Below are positions 1 to 11,094 of a stretch of 64,000 nucleotides of DNA, one piece after another; within the stretch, counting starts at the first letter, position 1, and each line of letters starts with the position of its first letter. The position numbers and the translations under genes are program-made. Origin of the DNA: Lumbricus terrestris (Eukaryota; Annelida; Clitellata; Crassiclitellata; Lumbricidae). Location: contig OX457053.1 of NCBI GenBank assembly GCA_949752735.1, positions 26,061,797-26,125,796 of the forward strand, written 5' to 3'. Below the pieces are notes generated by a model. It was not told the origin of the DNA. It did no database searches and saw nothing but the letters and a program-made list of their open reading frames with translations.

Positions 1-1128
1 AAGTAAGAATTTCGAAATCAAATTTTACAGGCTTATGGACAATTCATATTTGCACATCATGGCCAAATCTCATAAAAAATTTCATACAGAACAAAAGTTA
101 TATCACTTTTAGTGAGGCCACCCACCGTTTTTTGACGATTCAAAAACGTAACGCAGCAAAAAAAAGTAGCAAAAACACGATTTTATTAAGTCATATCTCA
201 AATGACTTTTTGGAAATGAACTTGATAGTGCTTCACAACTTGTGTTCAATGTGCCCACCACCAGTGCCAAAAGTTCTGTTGAGTCTCTTTGCAAAGTTCT
301 TGATAGTCCCTCTGATGCGTTCCAAAGGCAAATCTTCCCATATCAACTCCAATGCGCCCATCAATTCTCTTACTGCTCTTGGTTTTGGCTGCAGATTGTG
401 ATATTTTCCGAACACAGCTCTCCGCAATTGATTATCAATCCATCGGGTTCAAATCCGGAGATTTGGGGCCATTGGCATTCTCAATAAAACGGTTAAAACC
501 AGAACAATCGACATTGAGCCGATCTTCTTTTATTATCGGCAAATCTCTTAAATCTCAGCTTAACTCGTAATTGATGCGCTCTCACTGTTTATCAGAGTAA
601 ACGTTGCTCATAGCTATATATCTCCAGGATCTTGCTCAGTATGTGGCTGAATAAACATTTTGTCTGTCACTGACACCTTGGCCATTTTCATTGTTTTTTA
701 GAAATTTGAATTTCATTGCCTTAGTAGGCTGAAATTATGAATTTGACAGATTCCTTATCTTGCTAAGTGACTTCACAGTGACCTGCGGCTACGCTGATGC
801 CCTGTTTCTGTTTAAAATAGTAGTAATAATGATCATCTGGCAATGTCAGGTTGAGAACAATTATTTGAGATATGACTTTAATAAAATCCTGTTTTTGCTA
901 CTTTTTGTTGTGTTACGTTATTGAATCGTCAAAAACCGGTGGGTCGCCACTCGCCACCCTAAAAGTGGGATAACTTTTGTTATGTTTGAAATATTTTGTT
1001 GAAATTTGGCCATCATGTGTAAATATGAACTGTCTTTAAGCCTGTAAAATTTCATTTCTGAATGCTTACCGGTACTTTTGGCCAAGATATTGACAACAAA
1101 ATTAGGGAGTCTTTTTTGGCGCACCCTG
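1..1128 (-). mobile_element. Mariner-like DNA transposon, left end cut by window
   Basis: The right terminal repeat runs to about 1128 and ends ...GCACCCTG followed by a TA, the target duplication expected of Tc1/mariner elements. Its inverse starts the left side of the window, so the left tip lies outside. The same subterminal sequence (around acaggctt..acaattcatat and tgacgattcaaaaa) appears in inverted form on both sides and again in the element at 5394-6559, which also shares interior sequence around 750-850. A decayed transposase C-terminus is inside. Family assignment rests on the TA site, the terminal repeats and that remnant. Confidence 0.8.
233..490 (-). pseudogene. Mariner-type transposase C-terminal remnant
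   Basis: Read on the minus strand, 438-467 encodes PKSPDLNPMD, the conserved block around the last catalytic Asp of mariner transposases. The frame then shifts, and 427-233 continues with a helical stretch (RAVRELMGALELIWEDLP) and a GGGHIEH ending close to the GGHFEH C-terminus usual in this family. A stop and a frameshift separate the two parts. The N-terminal helix-turn-helix and first catalytic Asp are not recognisable, so the element is not autonomous. Confidence 0.75.
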
Positions 1129-1130
1129 TA

Positions 1131-2040
1131 TATATTATATATGTCACTATCCATATCCATGTATTCGTATCTGCCAACAACGGTATACAATTATTTTGAT
1201 AAATTTTTCGAAAGTTCAACACAAAGGTCAACAGCTGTGCCAGCATCTATTTGCATTTTCAACTTACTGGGTCGACCGCATGTCTGCCAAAACGGGGCAT
1301 ACCTCTGCTCATTTGGGGACTTCTTGCCCTCGGCAATCGCGGCCTCGCGCCTTCAGCGATGGCAATTCTCACTTGAACGTTATAACTGTATAACAGTTCT
1401 GACCAGATTCTTCAACTTTTGCACCTTCATTGCGTTTCTCTTTCAAAATTGCGAGAGTCAAACTTGTGGCTGCAAGACGTTGTAGATAGATTATGACCAG
1501 ATATTAACAGTACTGTTGTATGATTATTCAAAACTTTTAAAAAATGTTAAAATTCATTTAGCCTACCTTTTAAAGTTCATGACCTCTTCATGCACGACAA
1601 TAAGTCTACTTCAGGTGTAGCAAATGGTCTTTACAATTTTTTCGACATTATTTAATGAGCAGTGGCAGCAACTTTTTAACTAGGTCTGCAGTCTGTACTG
1701 CACGTATTCGTCACTTCGCAACTTCAACCTCGAATTTAGCCCGACTTTATACGTGCCATAGAAGGAAGATAATTATACATAAATAGGCTAATAACTATTA
1801 TATTATATATAATTATTATACGTAATCTATAACAGCAGTACTGTTGTCGGGATGTGTTTGATAGTACTGTTGTTTGAGGAAAATAAACCAAGTAGAGATT
1901 TATCTATGCGACTATGAGGTAGATTTTGACTAATTACACGGATATCTATAGTGGCGTATCTTGGTATCTTCGCGTGCGGGCGAGTGACTGAAATCGGATA
2001 TTAAACAACAATATTAAAAGCACGTCTGATGATTAATTTT
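1131..2040. other. No recognisable gene
   Basis: AT-rich sequence with only short, unconvincing reading frames. The 135-codon frame at 1078-1485 overlaps the transposon end and has no recognisable domain. Nothing else seen. Confidence 0.6.
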
Positions 2041-2137
2041 TATGGCTCAGTTCCATTCCATAGATGCCCTAAACCGATCCACATATAGCCTACAAAGGCG
2101 AAGTGTCAGCTCATCATTGAAACTTGAATTGGTACTG

Positions 2138-2655
2138 GACCAAATGTATATATATATACGTATATATATACGTATATATATACGTATATATATATATATG
2201 CGCAGTATTACTCGTTGCAGTTGAAAGGAGATTAACTGATTAAAATAAGGGAGAACGACCAGAGAGAGATGGAGAGGTGGAAAGATGGGTAGACAGAGAT
2301 AGAGAGAGGTGGAGAGAGAGAGATGGATGGATGGATGGATGGATATAGATGGGTGGGTGGATGGATGGAGGGAGGGTTGCAGGGATGATGAATATTGGAG
2401 ACGCAGAGGCCGACGGATATAAAGTGATAAACGAGAGGTAGATACAAAGTCAGAAATAGAGAGAGAAAAGAGAGGGAGGAGGGAGATATGAAGAGAAAGA
2501 ACATAAGAGACAGAGAGGCACAGACAGACAGCGTCGGTATTTAAGAAATAGATAGGAGGGGCAGAAACCAGAGAAAGGGGTAGACAGAAAGGGAGGGACT
2601 GAGGGAGGGAGAGTCTCGGAGAGATAAATGGTGAAGTGACTGATAAGCAAAGACA
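2138..2655. repeat. (TATACG)n, then GA-rich and (GGAT)n simple repeat
   Basis: A short TATATATACG tandem at about 2145-2200 is followed by a purine-rich block of GAGA, GGAGG and (ATGG)n from about 2250 to 2655. The open frames seen here (for example 226 codons on the minus strand) are Ser/Leu/Pro low-complexity translations of the repeat and are not treated as genes. Confidence 0.9.
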
Positions 2656-2807
2656 TGGAGATGCAGAGATTCGGTTCAACTGGCATTTGAACTCTAATAG
2701 GCCTGGAACATTATACACATCATGCATGTATTATAGTTATATTTTGGTTCACTAAGGCGTAAGCTGTCATACTGAACGTCGTATAGAAATGCTGTTTCAT
2801 GGACTGC

Positions 2808-3000
2808 CTTATGTGACTGTCTGGTCGGTCGTCCATGCAGTCATGGACGCCCATCCGAATGCCGTCTATGACTGCATGGACGGCGTCCATGCAGTTACGG
2901 ACGACCGTCCAGGCAGTTCTGAAAAATAAGTGGCAGGACGGCGTCCAGCCTCGAAAATAAGTGCCTGGACGCCGTCCATGACCGTCCTGGCACACTTTAA
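2808..3000. repeat. Cluster of short palindromes built on GGACGNCGTCC
   Basis: The block carries repeated variants of ggacggcgtcca, ggacgccgtcca, ggacgaccgtcc and tgactgcatggac in both orientations, so either strand can fold on itself several times. Two direct copies of an 'aaaataagtg' segment lie at about 2925 and 2955. It is not a known element to me. Confidence 0.65.
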
Positions 3001-3570
3001 GCCCTGCTTTGGCTTCGTAGTAATTGCTGCAGAATGTGGTTTATGAACCTGTGCCCCCGGCTAATTAAAAGATGCAATAAATAAAGTGATTTTTTGTGAA
3101 AAGAACTAATTAAGACGTTGGAGAGGTTTTAAGAGCGTTGTCGTTGTTTGAACCGTCAAGACGGAGGCACTTCAAGCTCTCAGGTCGAAGAGTTCGACGC
3201 TAAAACATCAGCTATTTTACACCAAACACATAAACACGTACACATACACACATAACCATAACCACAGTGTTTATTGCTCAAAGCGACTGTTAACAAAAAT
3301 CTTTATTACATAATAACGGATATGGAAACTATCAAAAAGCAAAAGGAAAGAATCCTTAAGGGACTGCTGTCCCACTGTCAGGGTTTCCCAAATACAAACT
3401 TGTTCAAATAAACAGCAAACGGTTATGCAAATTATAGAGTATTGAAGATTAATTTTATCTTAACTATAATTAACTACATCCTGGGGAAAACGTCTAAAGG
3501 TGATGCTGAGTGTGCCAATTTAGAAAAGTCGTTAAAAATAAAAGAATAAAGGCAGTAACACAGATGGTGT
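3001..3570. other. No gene; probable LINE 3' untranslated remainder at right
   Basis: No convincing reading frame. The right part (about 3310-3570) lies directly downstream of the decayed LINE reading frame on the minus strand and may be its 3' untranslated region. The rest shows nothing recognisable. Confidence 0.45.
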
Positions 3571-3574
3571 TCGG

Positions 3575-4740
3575 TAGTTTTAACGGGAGACAGCGTAAAG
3601 TAAATGACTTTTAAGTTTACGTTTAAACAAGGTGAAGCAGAGGAAATTCCGAATAAACAAGGGTAAGTTGTTCCCTGTCCCATAGGGCCCGCACTTTTAA
3701 TTCATTGAGAACATACGTGTATTTGTTCTAGTGATAATCCTTCTACAATTAAGCGAGGATGTGAAGTTATAGGGAACTAAATCAGAAATTAGAGTAAAGA
3801 AATCAGCAAAGGCATGAGGCAAAAGATTATGCATATGTTTGAAGATAAGTTCGGACATTTGCATGACTCTTATCTGATCGATGGCAAGTATTCTTAATTT
3901 AGATAAAAGGAGATGTGAATGAGAACGGTGGGAGAGTCCCATAATAATTTTAGCAGCTCTGTTTTGAAGTGAGGTTAGTATTGTAGGTCGAGAAGAGTAG
4001 TTAGAAGCCCAAACAATATTGCAATATGAAATATACGGATGATAATAGAGTAATAAGCTTATAAGCTAAGTCTAATTCGAGGTGGTAGCATATGTAAGCC
4101 ATACGGGTCAAGATACCAACACTTTTAGCTATCTTTTTAGAGATTTTTCAATATGGACCTTCCAAGTTAGAAATTGGTTCACATGGACACCCAGGAATTT
4201 AGTTGATGTTACTTGGGGCATATTGAAGTTGTCCATAGAAATTGTCAATTTTATGTCAGGAATTGATTTACGATGAGAGCAAAATAAGATATAGCTGGTT
4301 TTACTCAGATTCAAGGAGAGCTTATTTATTCGGAACCAATCAACAACGTGTAAGAGCTCATGATTCATCAATTGAAAAATTGATTCATAAGATTTATGGG
4401 AGGCAAAAATGTTAGTATCGTCAGCAAATAGAACAAAGCGCAGTAAAGGGGAGGCGTTAGGAAGGTCATTGATAAAAAGTAAGAAAAGGAGGGGTAAAAA
4501 AATAGACCCTTGTGAGACACCAAATTTGACCAGATTGATTTTGGATAATGAACCATTGCAAGAGACCTGTTGCATTCTTTTTTTCAAGTTAGCTCCTAAA
4601 CCAATCAAGGGCAATACCCCTTACAGTCTTACAGGCTTACACCAATATTATGTAATTTAGAAATTAAAATATCATGATTAACAGAATCAAAAGCTTTTGC
4701 AATGTCAATAAATATGCCCAATGCAAATTCACCTCGATCA
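3575..4740 (-). pseudogene. Non-LTR retrotransposon (CR1/L2-like) reverse transcriptase remnant
   Basis: On the minus strand, 4740-4629 encodes an RT block with IDIAKAFDSVNHDIL. After a frameshift, 4614-4129 has a GVSQGSIFLPLLF block and FADDTN, the RT active-site box (about 4411-4428). A third piece, 3942-3697, matches the usual LINE C-terminus (LRILAIDQIRVMQ..., then HMHNLLP), and about 3580 ends with a FKRKLKSHLL-like tail. The order is correct but at least three frame breaks are present, and the endonuclease half is absent: the 5' end stops at a CA-rich repeat. The CR1/L2 assignment is by motif style only. Confidence 0.8.
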
Positions 4741-4855
4741 ATTATACACGTACACACATAGCCTACACACGTGCGTACTAAGCACACAGTTACACACGTA
4801 CCCACATACATACCGAAATAGAAATAACCACACACACACACCCATACATACTTTC
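4741..4855. repeat. CA-rich microsatellite
   Basis: Imperfect ACAC/TACACA tract at the truncated 5' end of the LINE remnant. Confidence 0.8.
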
Positions 4856-5391
4856 TGCCTTAGATATTATTCATACAGTTATAGCATATGCATCGGTGTT
4901 ACTGCAGTACTCCTTGTCAAGTTGCATTATGGATTATTTTTTCGTGTAGTCTCTTCTGCGGCTGTTTAGGCTACATGCCACTTTGTAAACTGATTCAGTT
5001 CCATCTTTCCATTTATACGGCAGGATAATATTCGTACTTATAATGATGTTCCGTCTAGCGGAATTGCGATTCCTCCCCTCCCTTTAGCCCCTCCCCATCC
5101 ATCGCATCTGAGCAACCAATGTAGGCTACTTTACTCAGCAGTATGCTTCGTTGTGAAACTGTGTATTAATTAAAAGTCTTCATAGCTACTTGGGGATCGT
5201 ACTTAGCGGGATTCCCTCCCTTCTGCATGGTTCTCCATTTGTGTCCTAATTCTGTACTTTGGAGTTCTCTTTAACGCACTCCAGGTTTAGGGCTAACTGT
5301 TCACACTGGTATCACTCAATCCTATAGCCACTGGGTTTAAATTATCTCTTCTTATATTCTCTTCTTATATATTCCTGGGGTATTCCCAATC
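4856..5391. other. No recognisable gene
   Basis: Mixed-composition DNA without a supported reading frame or repeat. Confidence 0.5.
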
Positions 5392-5393
5392 TA

Positions 5394-6559
5394 CAGGGTG
5401 GGCCATAAAAAAGTAACCCCCTACGGTTTTTTGTCCATATTTTGGCCAGAAGTAAGAATTTCGAAATGAAATTTTACAGGCTTAAAGACAATTCATATCT
5501 ACACATGATGGCCAGATTTCATCAAATATTTCAAATAAAACAAAAGATGTATCACTTTTAGTGAGGTCACCTACCGGTTTTTGACGATTCAAAAACGCGA
5601 CGCAACAAAAAGTTGCAAAAAACCAATTTAATTATTCCGGCCAATATCTTGTTCAGAAATAAGAATATCGAAATGAAATTTTACAGGCTCCAAGACAATT
5701 CATATCTACACATGAAGGCCAGATTTCATCAAAACATTTCAAGCAGAACAAAAGTTATACCACATTCAGTGAGGCCACCACCGTTTTCTGGCGATTCAGT
5801 AGGGTAACACAAAAAAAATTAACAAAACACAATTTTATTAAGTCTCATCTCAAATATTAGTTATCAAATAGCCTTGATTTTGACAGATGATCATTATTAT
5901 TACTATTTAAAAAAGAAACAGGGTACCAGCGTAGCTGCACGTCACTGAGAAGTCACTTAGCAAGATGACAATCAAATTGTTAAATATTAATCTGTCAGAT
6001 TAATCAACAGGTCCATCAAGAACTTTGCAAAGAGACGCAAAAGAAGGTTTGGCACTGGGGTGGGCACATTGAGCACAATTTGTGAAGCACTAACAAGTTC
6101 ATCTGACAACGGTTATTTGAGATGAGAATTAATAAAATCGTGTTTTGATTACTTTTTGTTGCGTTTCGTTTTTGAATCGTCAAAAAACGGTGGGTGGCCT
6201 CGCTAAAAGTTGTATAACTTTTGTTGTGTTTGAAATATTTTGATGAAATCTGGCCATCATGTGTAAATATGAATTGTCTTGAAGCCTGTGAATTTTCGTT
6301 TTAAAATTCTTACTTCTGGCCATGATATTAGTAAAAAAACCTTATTTTTGGCGTTTCGTTTTTGAATCGTCAAAAAACGAGGGGTGGCCTCACTAAAAGT
6401 GATATAACTTTTGATCTGTTTGAAATATCTTGATGAAGTCTGACCATCATGTGTAAATATGAATTGTCTTTACGCCCGTAAAATTTCATTTCGAAATTCT
6501 TACTTCTGGCCAAGATATAGGCAAAAAACCTAAGGGTTACTTTTTTATGGCCCACCCTG
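5394..6559 (+). mobile_element. Mariner-like DNA transposon with composite inverted repeats
   Basis: The ends are CAGGGTGGGCCATAAAAAAG on the left and its inverse on the right, each flanked by TA (5392-5393 and 6560-6561). Each arm holds two tandem copies of a subterminal unit of roughly 170-200 bp (left about 5440-5600 and 5640-5810; right about 6180-6340 and 6360-6545). The middle (about 6019-6090) keeps a transposase C-terminal scrap with IKNFAKR, the same as in the element at 1-1128, and shares its interior in opposite orientation. No intact transposase, so non-autonomous. Confidence 0.85.
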
Positions 6560-6561
6560 TA

Positions 6562-7340
6562 GGCCTGACGACCGTGTTTTAGTCATCGAAGGTTTTGGCC
6601 ACGATATTTGCTCGCAAAACCTCTAAAACAGCGTAACACAGCGTAAAACGCTCTACTTTCATGATTTTTTGCCTTCGTAAATTGCGATTTTTGCCTGCGT
6701 GTACCCGCTTGGCCTTACTGAGGTGGGTATACGCTGTATGCCCGCGTGTACCCTCGTTTTTTTAGGTGACCATACGCTGTCATTTTTTCCCCGGAGTTTA
6801 GTATAGGTTACGCCGTTTACCCGCGTATACCCTTGAGTGCAGCCCTGGTTCAGATATCCAGGAGGGATCGATTTTTAGCTGTATATACATGTAGATCCCC
6901 TGCCTTTATTGACTGAAAATACACTTAACAGAAAGATTTCTTCCAATACAAAGAGTCGTACATTAAGGGAAAGATGTACCGCGTATCTCCTGGGAAACTG
7001 GCCGCATGCTAGCTCTATTTTTGATTACTCACCGAACTTCCGAATGCTATGTTCCAAGATGGGACCTGGATGGGGCGTTATATAAAAAGTCTGATTGATT
7101 GATGATGGCCAAAATGGTCGTCTAAGCACAAAAAATATATGTAGGCTTTCTCAGCGCATGGGTTGTATACATTGACAAATGAAATGTGGAATTCTATACT
7201 ATATCAAGTTCACGTGGTGGCAATAGTTTGCGTCTGGTATACTTTGTAAGATAGCGGTCAGCACGGGCGCCAAAGCACGAAATATGTAGGCCCTTTATGT
7301 TTTGGCGGCTCTAATAATTACTGGAAAGTAAGACTCACGT
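6562..7340. other. No gene; short SINE-like tail
   Basis: About 7050-7105 contains 'ggggcgttatataaaaagtc' followed by a TGATTGATTGATG run, like the 3' tail of the SINE/LINE modules elsewhere in the window. About 6690-6845 repeats 'cgtgtaccc/cgtataccc' loosely and ends in 'gcagccctgg', perhaps an old transposon end. Nothing else supported. Confidence 0.4.
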
Positions 7341-7799
7341 ATACTATTGTCACTACGAGAAATCTATTTAGGCCTATATTCAGATGTGCATGCGAGTGTG
7401 TATAGATATGATATCATACCATCACCATCACCATCACCACCACCACCGTCTCTGTCGTCGCTGTCGTCATCGTCATCATCATTGTCAGTCCCTGACGTCA
7501 AACATTTTGCGGCAATTGGAACGATAAAATTATCTCCTTTTTCTTCGGTCATTTGTCGAGTCCATTGTTCACTTTATTGTTAGTCCAAGTCGCGTCTTCA
7601 TTTATGGTATTTTATCTTTCCAACTTCGTCCTGACCTGCCTTTGTTATTTTTTCTTCGAATTCCTGGTGTGGCGCAACGTGTGGGGTTCGAGCAAATGGC
7701 ATTCTCTATGTATACAAGTCCAAGCCGAGTTGTTTGGATATTAAATTTAACGATTGTCTTATATGTGGTAAACTTAGGTTAATGTCTCTGATAACAAAA

Positions 7800-8047
7800 T
7801 TATCTTCTTACATAAAGTTTTAGTGGTTCTTCTTCTTCTTCTGGTTCTTCTTCTTCTTCTTCTTCTTCTTCTTCAGGTTCTCTACCCCAGGCAGGTCCAA
7901 ATGCGAAATGTCGCCACTCCATCCTCCGTTGTTCCTTCTCTTTGAGCTTTTGGCATCCGCCCTCCATCATCCAGTCAAACATCATTAGTCTCGGTCTTCC
8001 TCTTGTTCTTTCCCCCTCCATTTTCCCCTCGATCACTATTCTTACCA
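7800..8047 (-). mobile_element. LINE 3'-end fragment with (GAA)n tail
   Basis: The minus strand encodes a piece ending ...QKLKEKEQRRMEWRHFAFGP... followed by a poly-Glu tract that is simply the (GAA)n 3' tail (7828-7873). Related pieces occur at 15748-15985 (-) and 49140-49262 (+), each running into GAA/TTC repeats. This is probably the C-terminus of a non-LTR retrotransposon ORF2. No RT core is present here, so the clade is not assigned. Confidence 0.6.
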
Positions 8048-8059
8048 GAGAATCTTCTC

Positions 8060-8082
8060 ATAGTGTGTGTGTGTGTGTGCGC

Positions 8083-8113
<31 letters not shown>

Positions 8114-8121
8114 TGTGTATA
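8060..8121. repeat. (GT)n(GC)n(GT)n alternating purine-pyrimidine tract
   Basis: Sixty bases of uninterrupted alternating purine/pyrimidine, with a GCGCGC core flanked by GTGT runs. This composition is known to favour left-handed (Z) DNA. Confidence 0.9.
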
Positions 8122-8549
8122 TGTCCAATCCATTTTGTCTTTCTTTTATCATTCTTATCAGTGTTCTTTCTTCTCCAATTCTTCCCAGCACTTCTTCGAT
8201 TGTTTTATGCTCTGCACATGTCCAGCTGATATTTTCCATTCTCCTTCATGTCCACAATTCATAGCATAGCAGTTTCCTAACCTTAGAATCATTTATGAAA
8301 AAATAATATCGAGAACCTGTGTTGGCCTACCATCTTAGATCTGCGTGGGAACAGATACTCGCTGACTGTCTGAATAGATTTGCCTACAATCCCTACATGA
8401 TAGAAAAGCACAGAGGTATCTGCAAACCACGATGACAACACAATTTATGTCTATCAGCCGCACAAATTAAGCATAGTCTACAGAATATACCTTGATTTGG
8501 TTTGTGTGGGAAAGTAATTATTACCACGACAATAATAATTACCGCATCT

Positions 8550-8825
8550 ATTTACTGGCCTAGTTAGCTACACCGGTAAGTGCGAGCTGCATTCGTCTGT
8601 TGGTTGCAACGGACTGCGGTTCAAACCCCGGGCTGGGAGTTGACATTCAGAGATTTAGAAATCTCGGGCTAGCACGTGTGGGACGCAGGGGCGAAAGCTC
8701 CTGCGGAGCGACCTTGGGCAAGTTGCTTACCCATCATTGTCTGTGGGGAAGGCAACGGGAAACCACCTCACTCATCTCATCCCCAGGGGCGTAAAGCCAA
8801 TGAACCTGCCTTTGGGCAGAGCACC
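8550..8825 (+). mobile_element. tRNA-derived SINE, family B
   Basis: The left part reads like a tRNA head: 'tagctacaccggtaagtgcg' as A-box region and 'cggttcaaaccccggg' as B-box region about 45 bases later. The body then has 'agagatttagaaatctcggg' and 'gaccttgggcaagttgctta', and ends near a CATCATCAT tail. The block at 20690-20890 (-) shares the head and the 'aaatctcgggctagcac' body, supporting one family. The anticodon stem is not tRNA-like enough for a functional tRNA. Confidence 0.65.
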
Positions 8826-8850
8826 ATCATCACCATCATCATCATCATCT

Positions 8851-11094
8851 ATTTTTATGCTCAAGACACATCCCATATAATAATATCCGGAATGCGTGAT
8901 TCAGGAACGCAGCTGCATACCAACAAAATAATTACGTGTTCGTATGTAATTACTGATTACTTCCTTTGATCGGGTACGAAAGCGGTTTCTACAGCAAAAG
9001 CATTTCTTCGTTTGTTTAACTGATGCAATAAGTGTTAATTTGACGGCGCTCCTCATCAATATATTATATGCAAAAATTTGGAATAATCTTTCCATGTATT
9101 TCTCAACTTCTCAACAGCACTGTCCACTGCAAATACGGCAATGTGCGCTTGAGAATTAATTAAAACTCATATGATTCCTAATTGATTTCTATCTTAAGCT
9201 CATGCACACACTACAGCAAGAGGTAGTGATGAAAATTACTCATATAGGGAATTTTCAAATTTGTTGCAAGACTTTTGTAAGTAAATTTACAAACTACTTC
9301 CAAGTCTTCTGTATGCGAACTTACAAGCTATTCGCAAGACTTTTGCAAGTGAAACATTTCAAGCTATATTCAACACGTTGCAAGTCGATTCACACGTTAA
9401 ATTCAAGACGCTGCAAGCGAATTTTAATACAATAATTGCCATGAGCTACGAGAGTGAACAATGAGCATAGTTAACCTAGGCCTATTTAGCCTACTATTTT
9501 CAATACGTTCTGAGTAAAATGCAATGGATTTAGAAGTTATCAAACAATGGTAAATCGAAAACAAAGCAGTGATTTCTTCTAAGTGGACGCTGGTTCCTAA
9601 TATAGTAGGCCTATAGGAATCCCTATGAACTATTTAACTCATGTTCACAACAATTGAGGATGTCAACGTGTTACTATACGCTTGCTCCGCGCCGTCATAT
9701 GGAACAGTTGCCATGTCCTTCGCGACCAATTTCCCCAAATGACCAGTACGGTTTACAACCTTCGACCCCGACGTCATAATTTCCAGCTCCCGCACAAGGA
9801 CAACATAAACTTTATTTCCAGAGTCCTCTAGCCTACAAGAACGCTTACAACCATTAAATCATTCAATCTCATTAACAATGATCTTTTTAGTAAGACGTTT
9901 TAATTTCATTTTATGATGTTTGTCTCTCTTGATGTCACCATGTTGAGCTGCCCGGTGACGTTGAGGCAGCGTAAAAAGAGCAGGAAACAAGAATTTATGC
10001 GAGGTATTAACTGCGGAGCTACAGCGTATGTAAATATTATAACGTCGTTGATGTAAACAGGCGCACATCGTTGGTTGCCGAAAAGTCGTCGATTCATCCT
10101 ATAAACTGCGCTAAATGTCGATAAATATCCGAGTTTAACTTTAAAATTCTTTACATCTCGTACGCAGCGCAATATTTTCGTCTGCGTCGTTTGGTTTTAA
10201 CTTTTGGCCGTGGCAGATCTTTCATAATCCGCCATTTTCCTACCTCGCAAGATAGCTCAGCAGAAACCACGTGATTCCATCGGCCTGGTTAAAACGATAT
10301 GAATCGTAGTATTAATGATGTTGATCAAAGAATTGTATTCGTTCAACTTTATCTCGATTTCTCCTGACCTGTCTCATGCTGTCTGCGTTTGTCGCTTGCA
10401 TAATATGTCATATATTATTTATGTGTTATGTGTCGTTGTATTTCTGTCACTATCTTCTATTTCGTTGCCCATGCATAGCTTTCTTTCGCTCTTTATACGA
10501 GTCGATCCCCCTTCTGTCTCTGTTGCTGTTTCATCAGGATTTTTTCCGCAGGATCAATGAGAACTCTTGTGGTCAAGCTTTAGGCACAAGAATAATATAC
10601 AACTATACATCGCAAATGAGCATCACTAGACCAATGAGATGAATCAGAGAATGCCAAGTCCAGAGTCGTCACAAAATTTGTTGTCTGAAAACATTTGCAC
10701 AACTACGCAACACTCGTTCGAGATCCTTGAATGTTGCGTGGAGCATTCTTAGATTATCTAAGATTCCAAGTAACAAGGTCATAGCAAGAAAATTTCAAGA
10801 ATATCCATATGACAGAGATTTGAGACGATTCTTGCTGACCCCAGGTCTGTGGCTCACTGTTTGACCCGATAGTTCATCAGTCTACAACATTTAGTTTCGT
10901 AGAAGCAGTTAAATTACAGCACATCTGTATTTGTATCGGTAATTCGGTATTCGTCATGGCAGCAAACGAACCTGGTTTCCAATCATCGTTTTTGTTTGGA
11001 CCAGAGTCAGACACAGAAACGAACGACGAAGATTGTCTTACAAGGGTTCAATAATCAATGTAACCGCTCAGTTCTCCTTGTCGAGTTGACGAAT
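8851..11094. other. Intergenic, no gene recognised
   Basis: AT-rich DNA. About 9240-9430 holds a loose tandem of 'gcaag(a/t)c..ttcaa' segments of about 25-45 bp. The rest, including the region 3' of the GPCR gene, shows no supported coding or RNA feature. Confidence 0.5.

Noticed and set aside
1078..1485. 135-codon plus-strand frame
   Set aside because: Begins in the mariner-like right arm and shows no recognisable domain.
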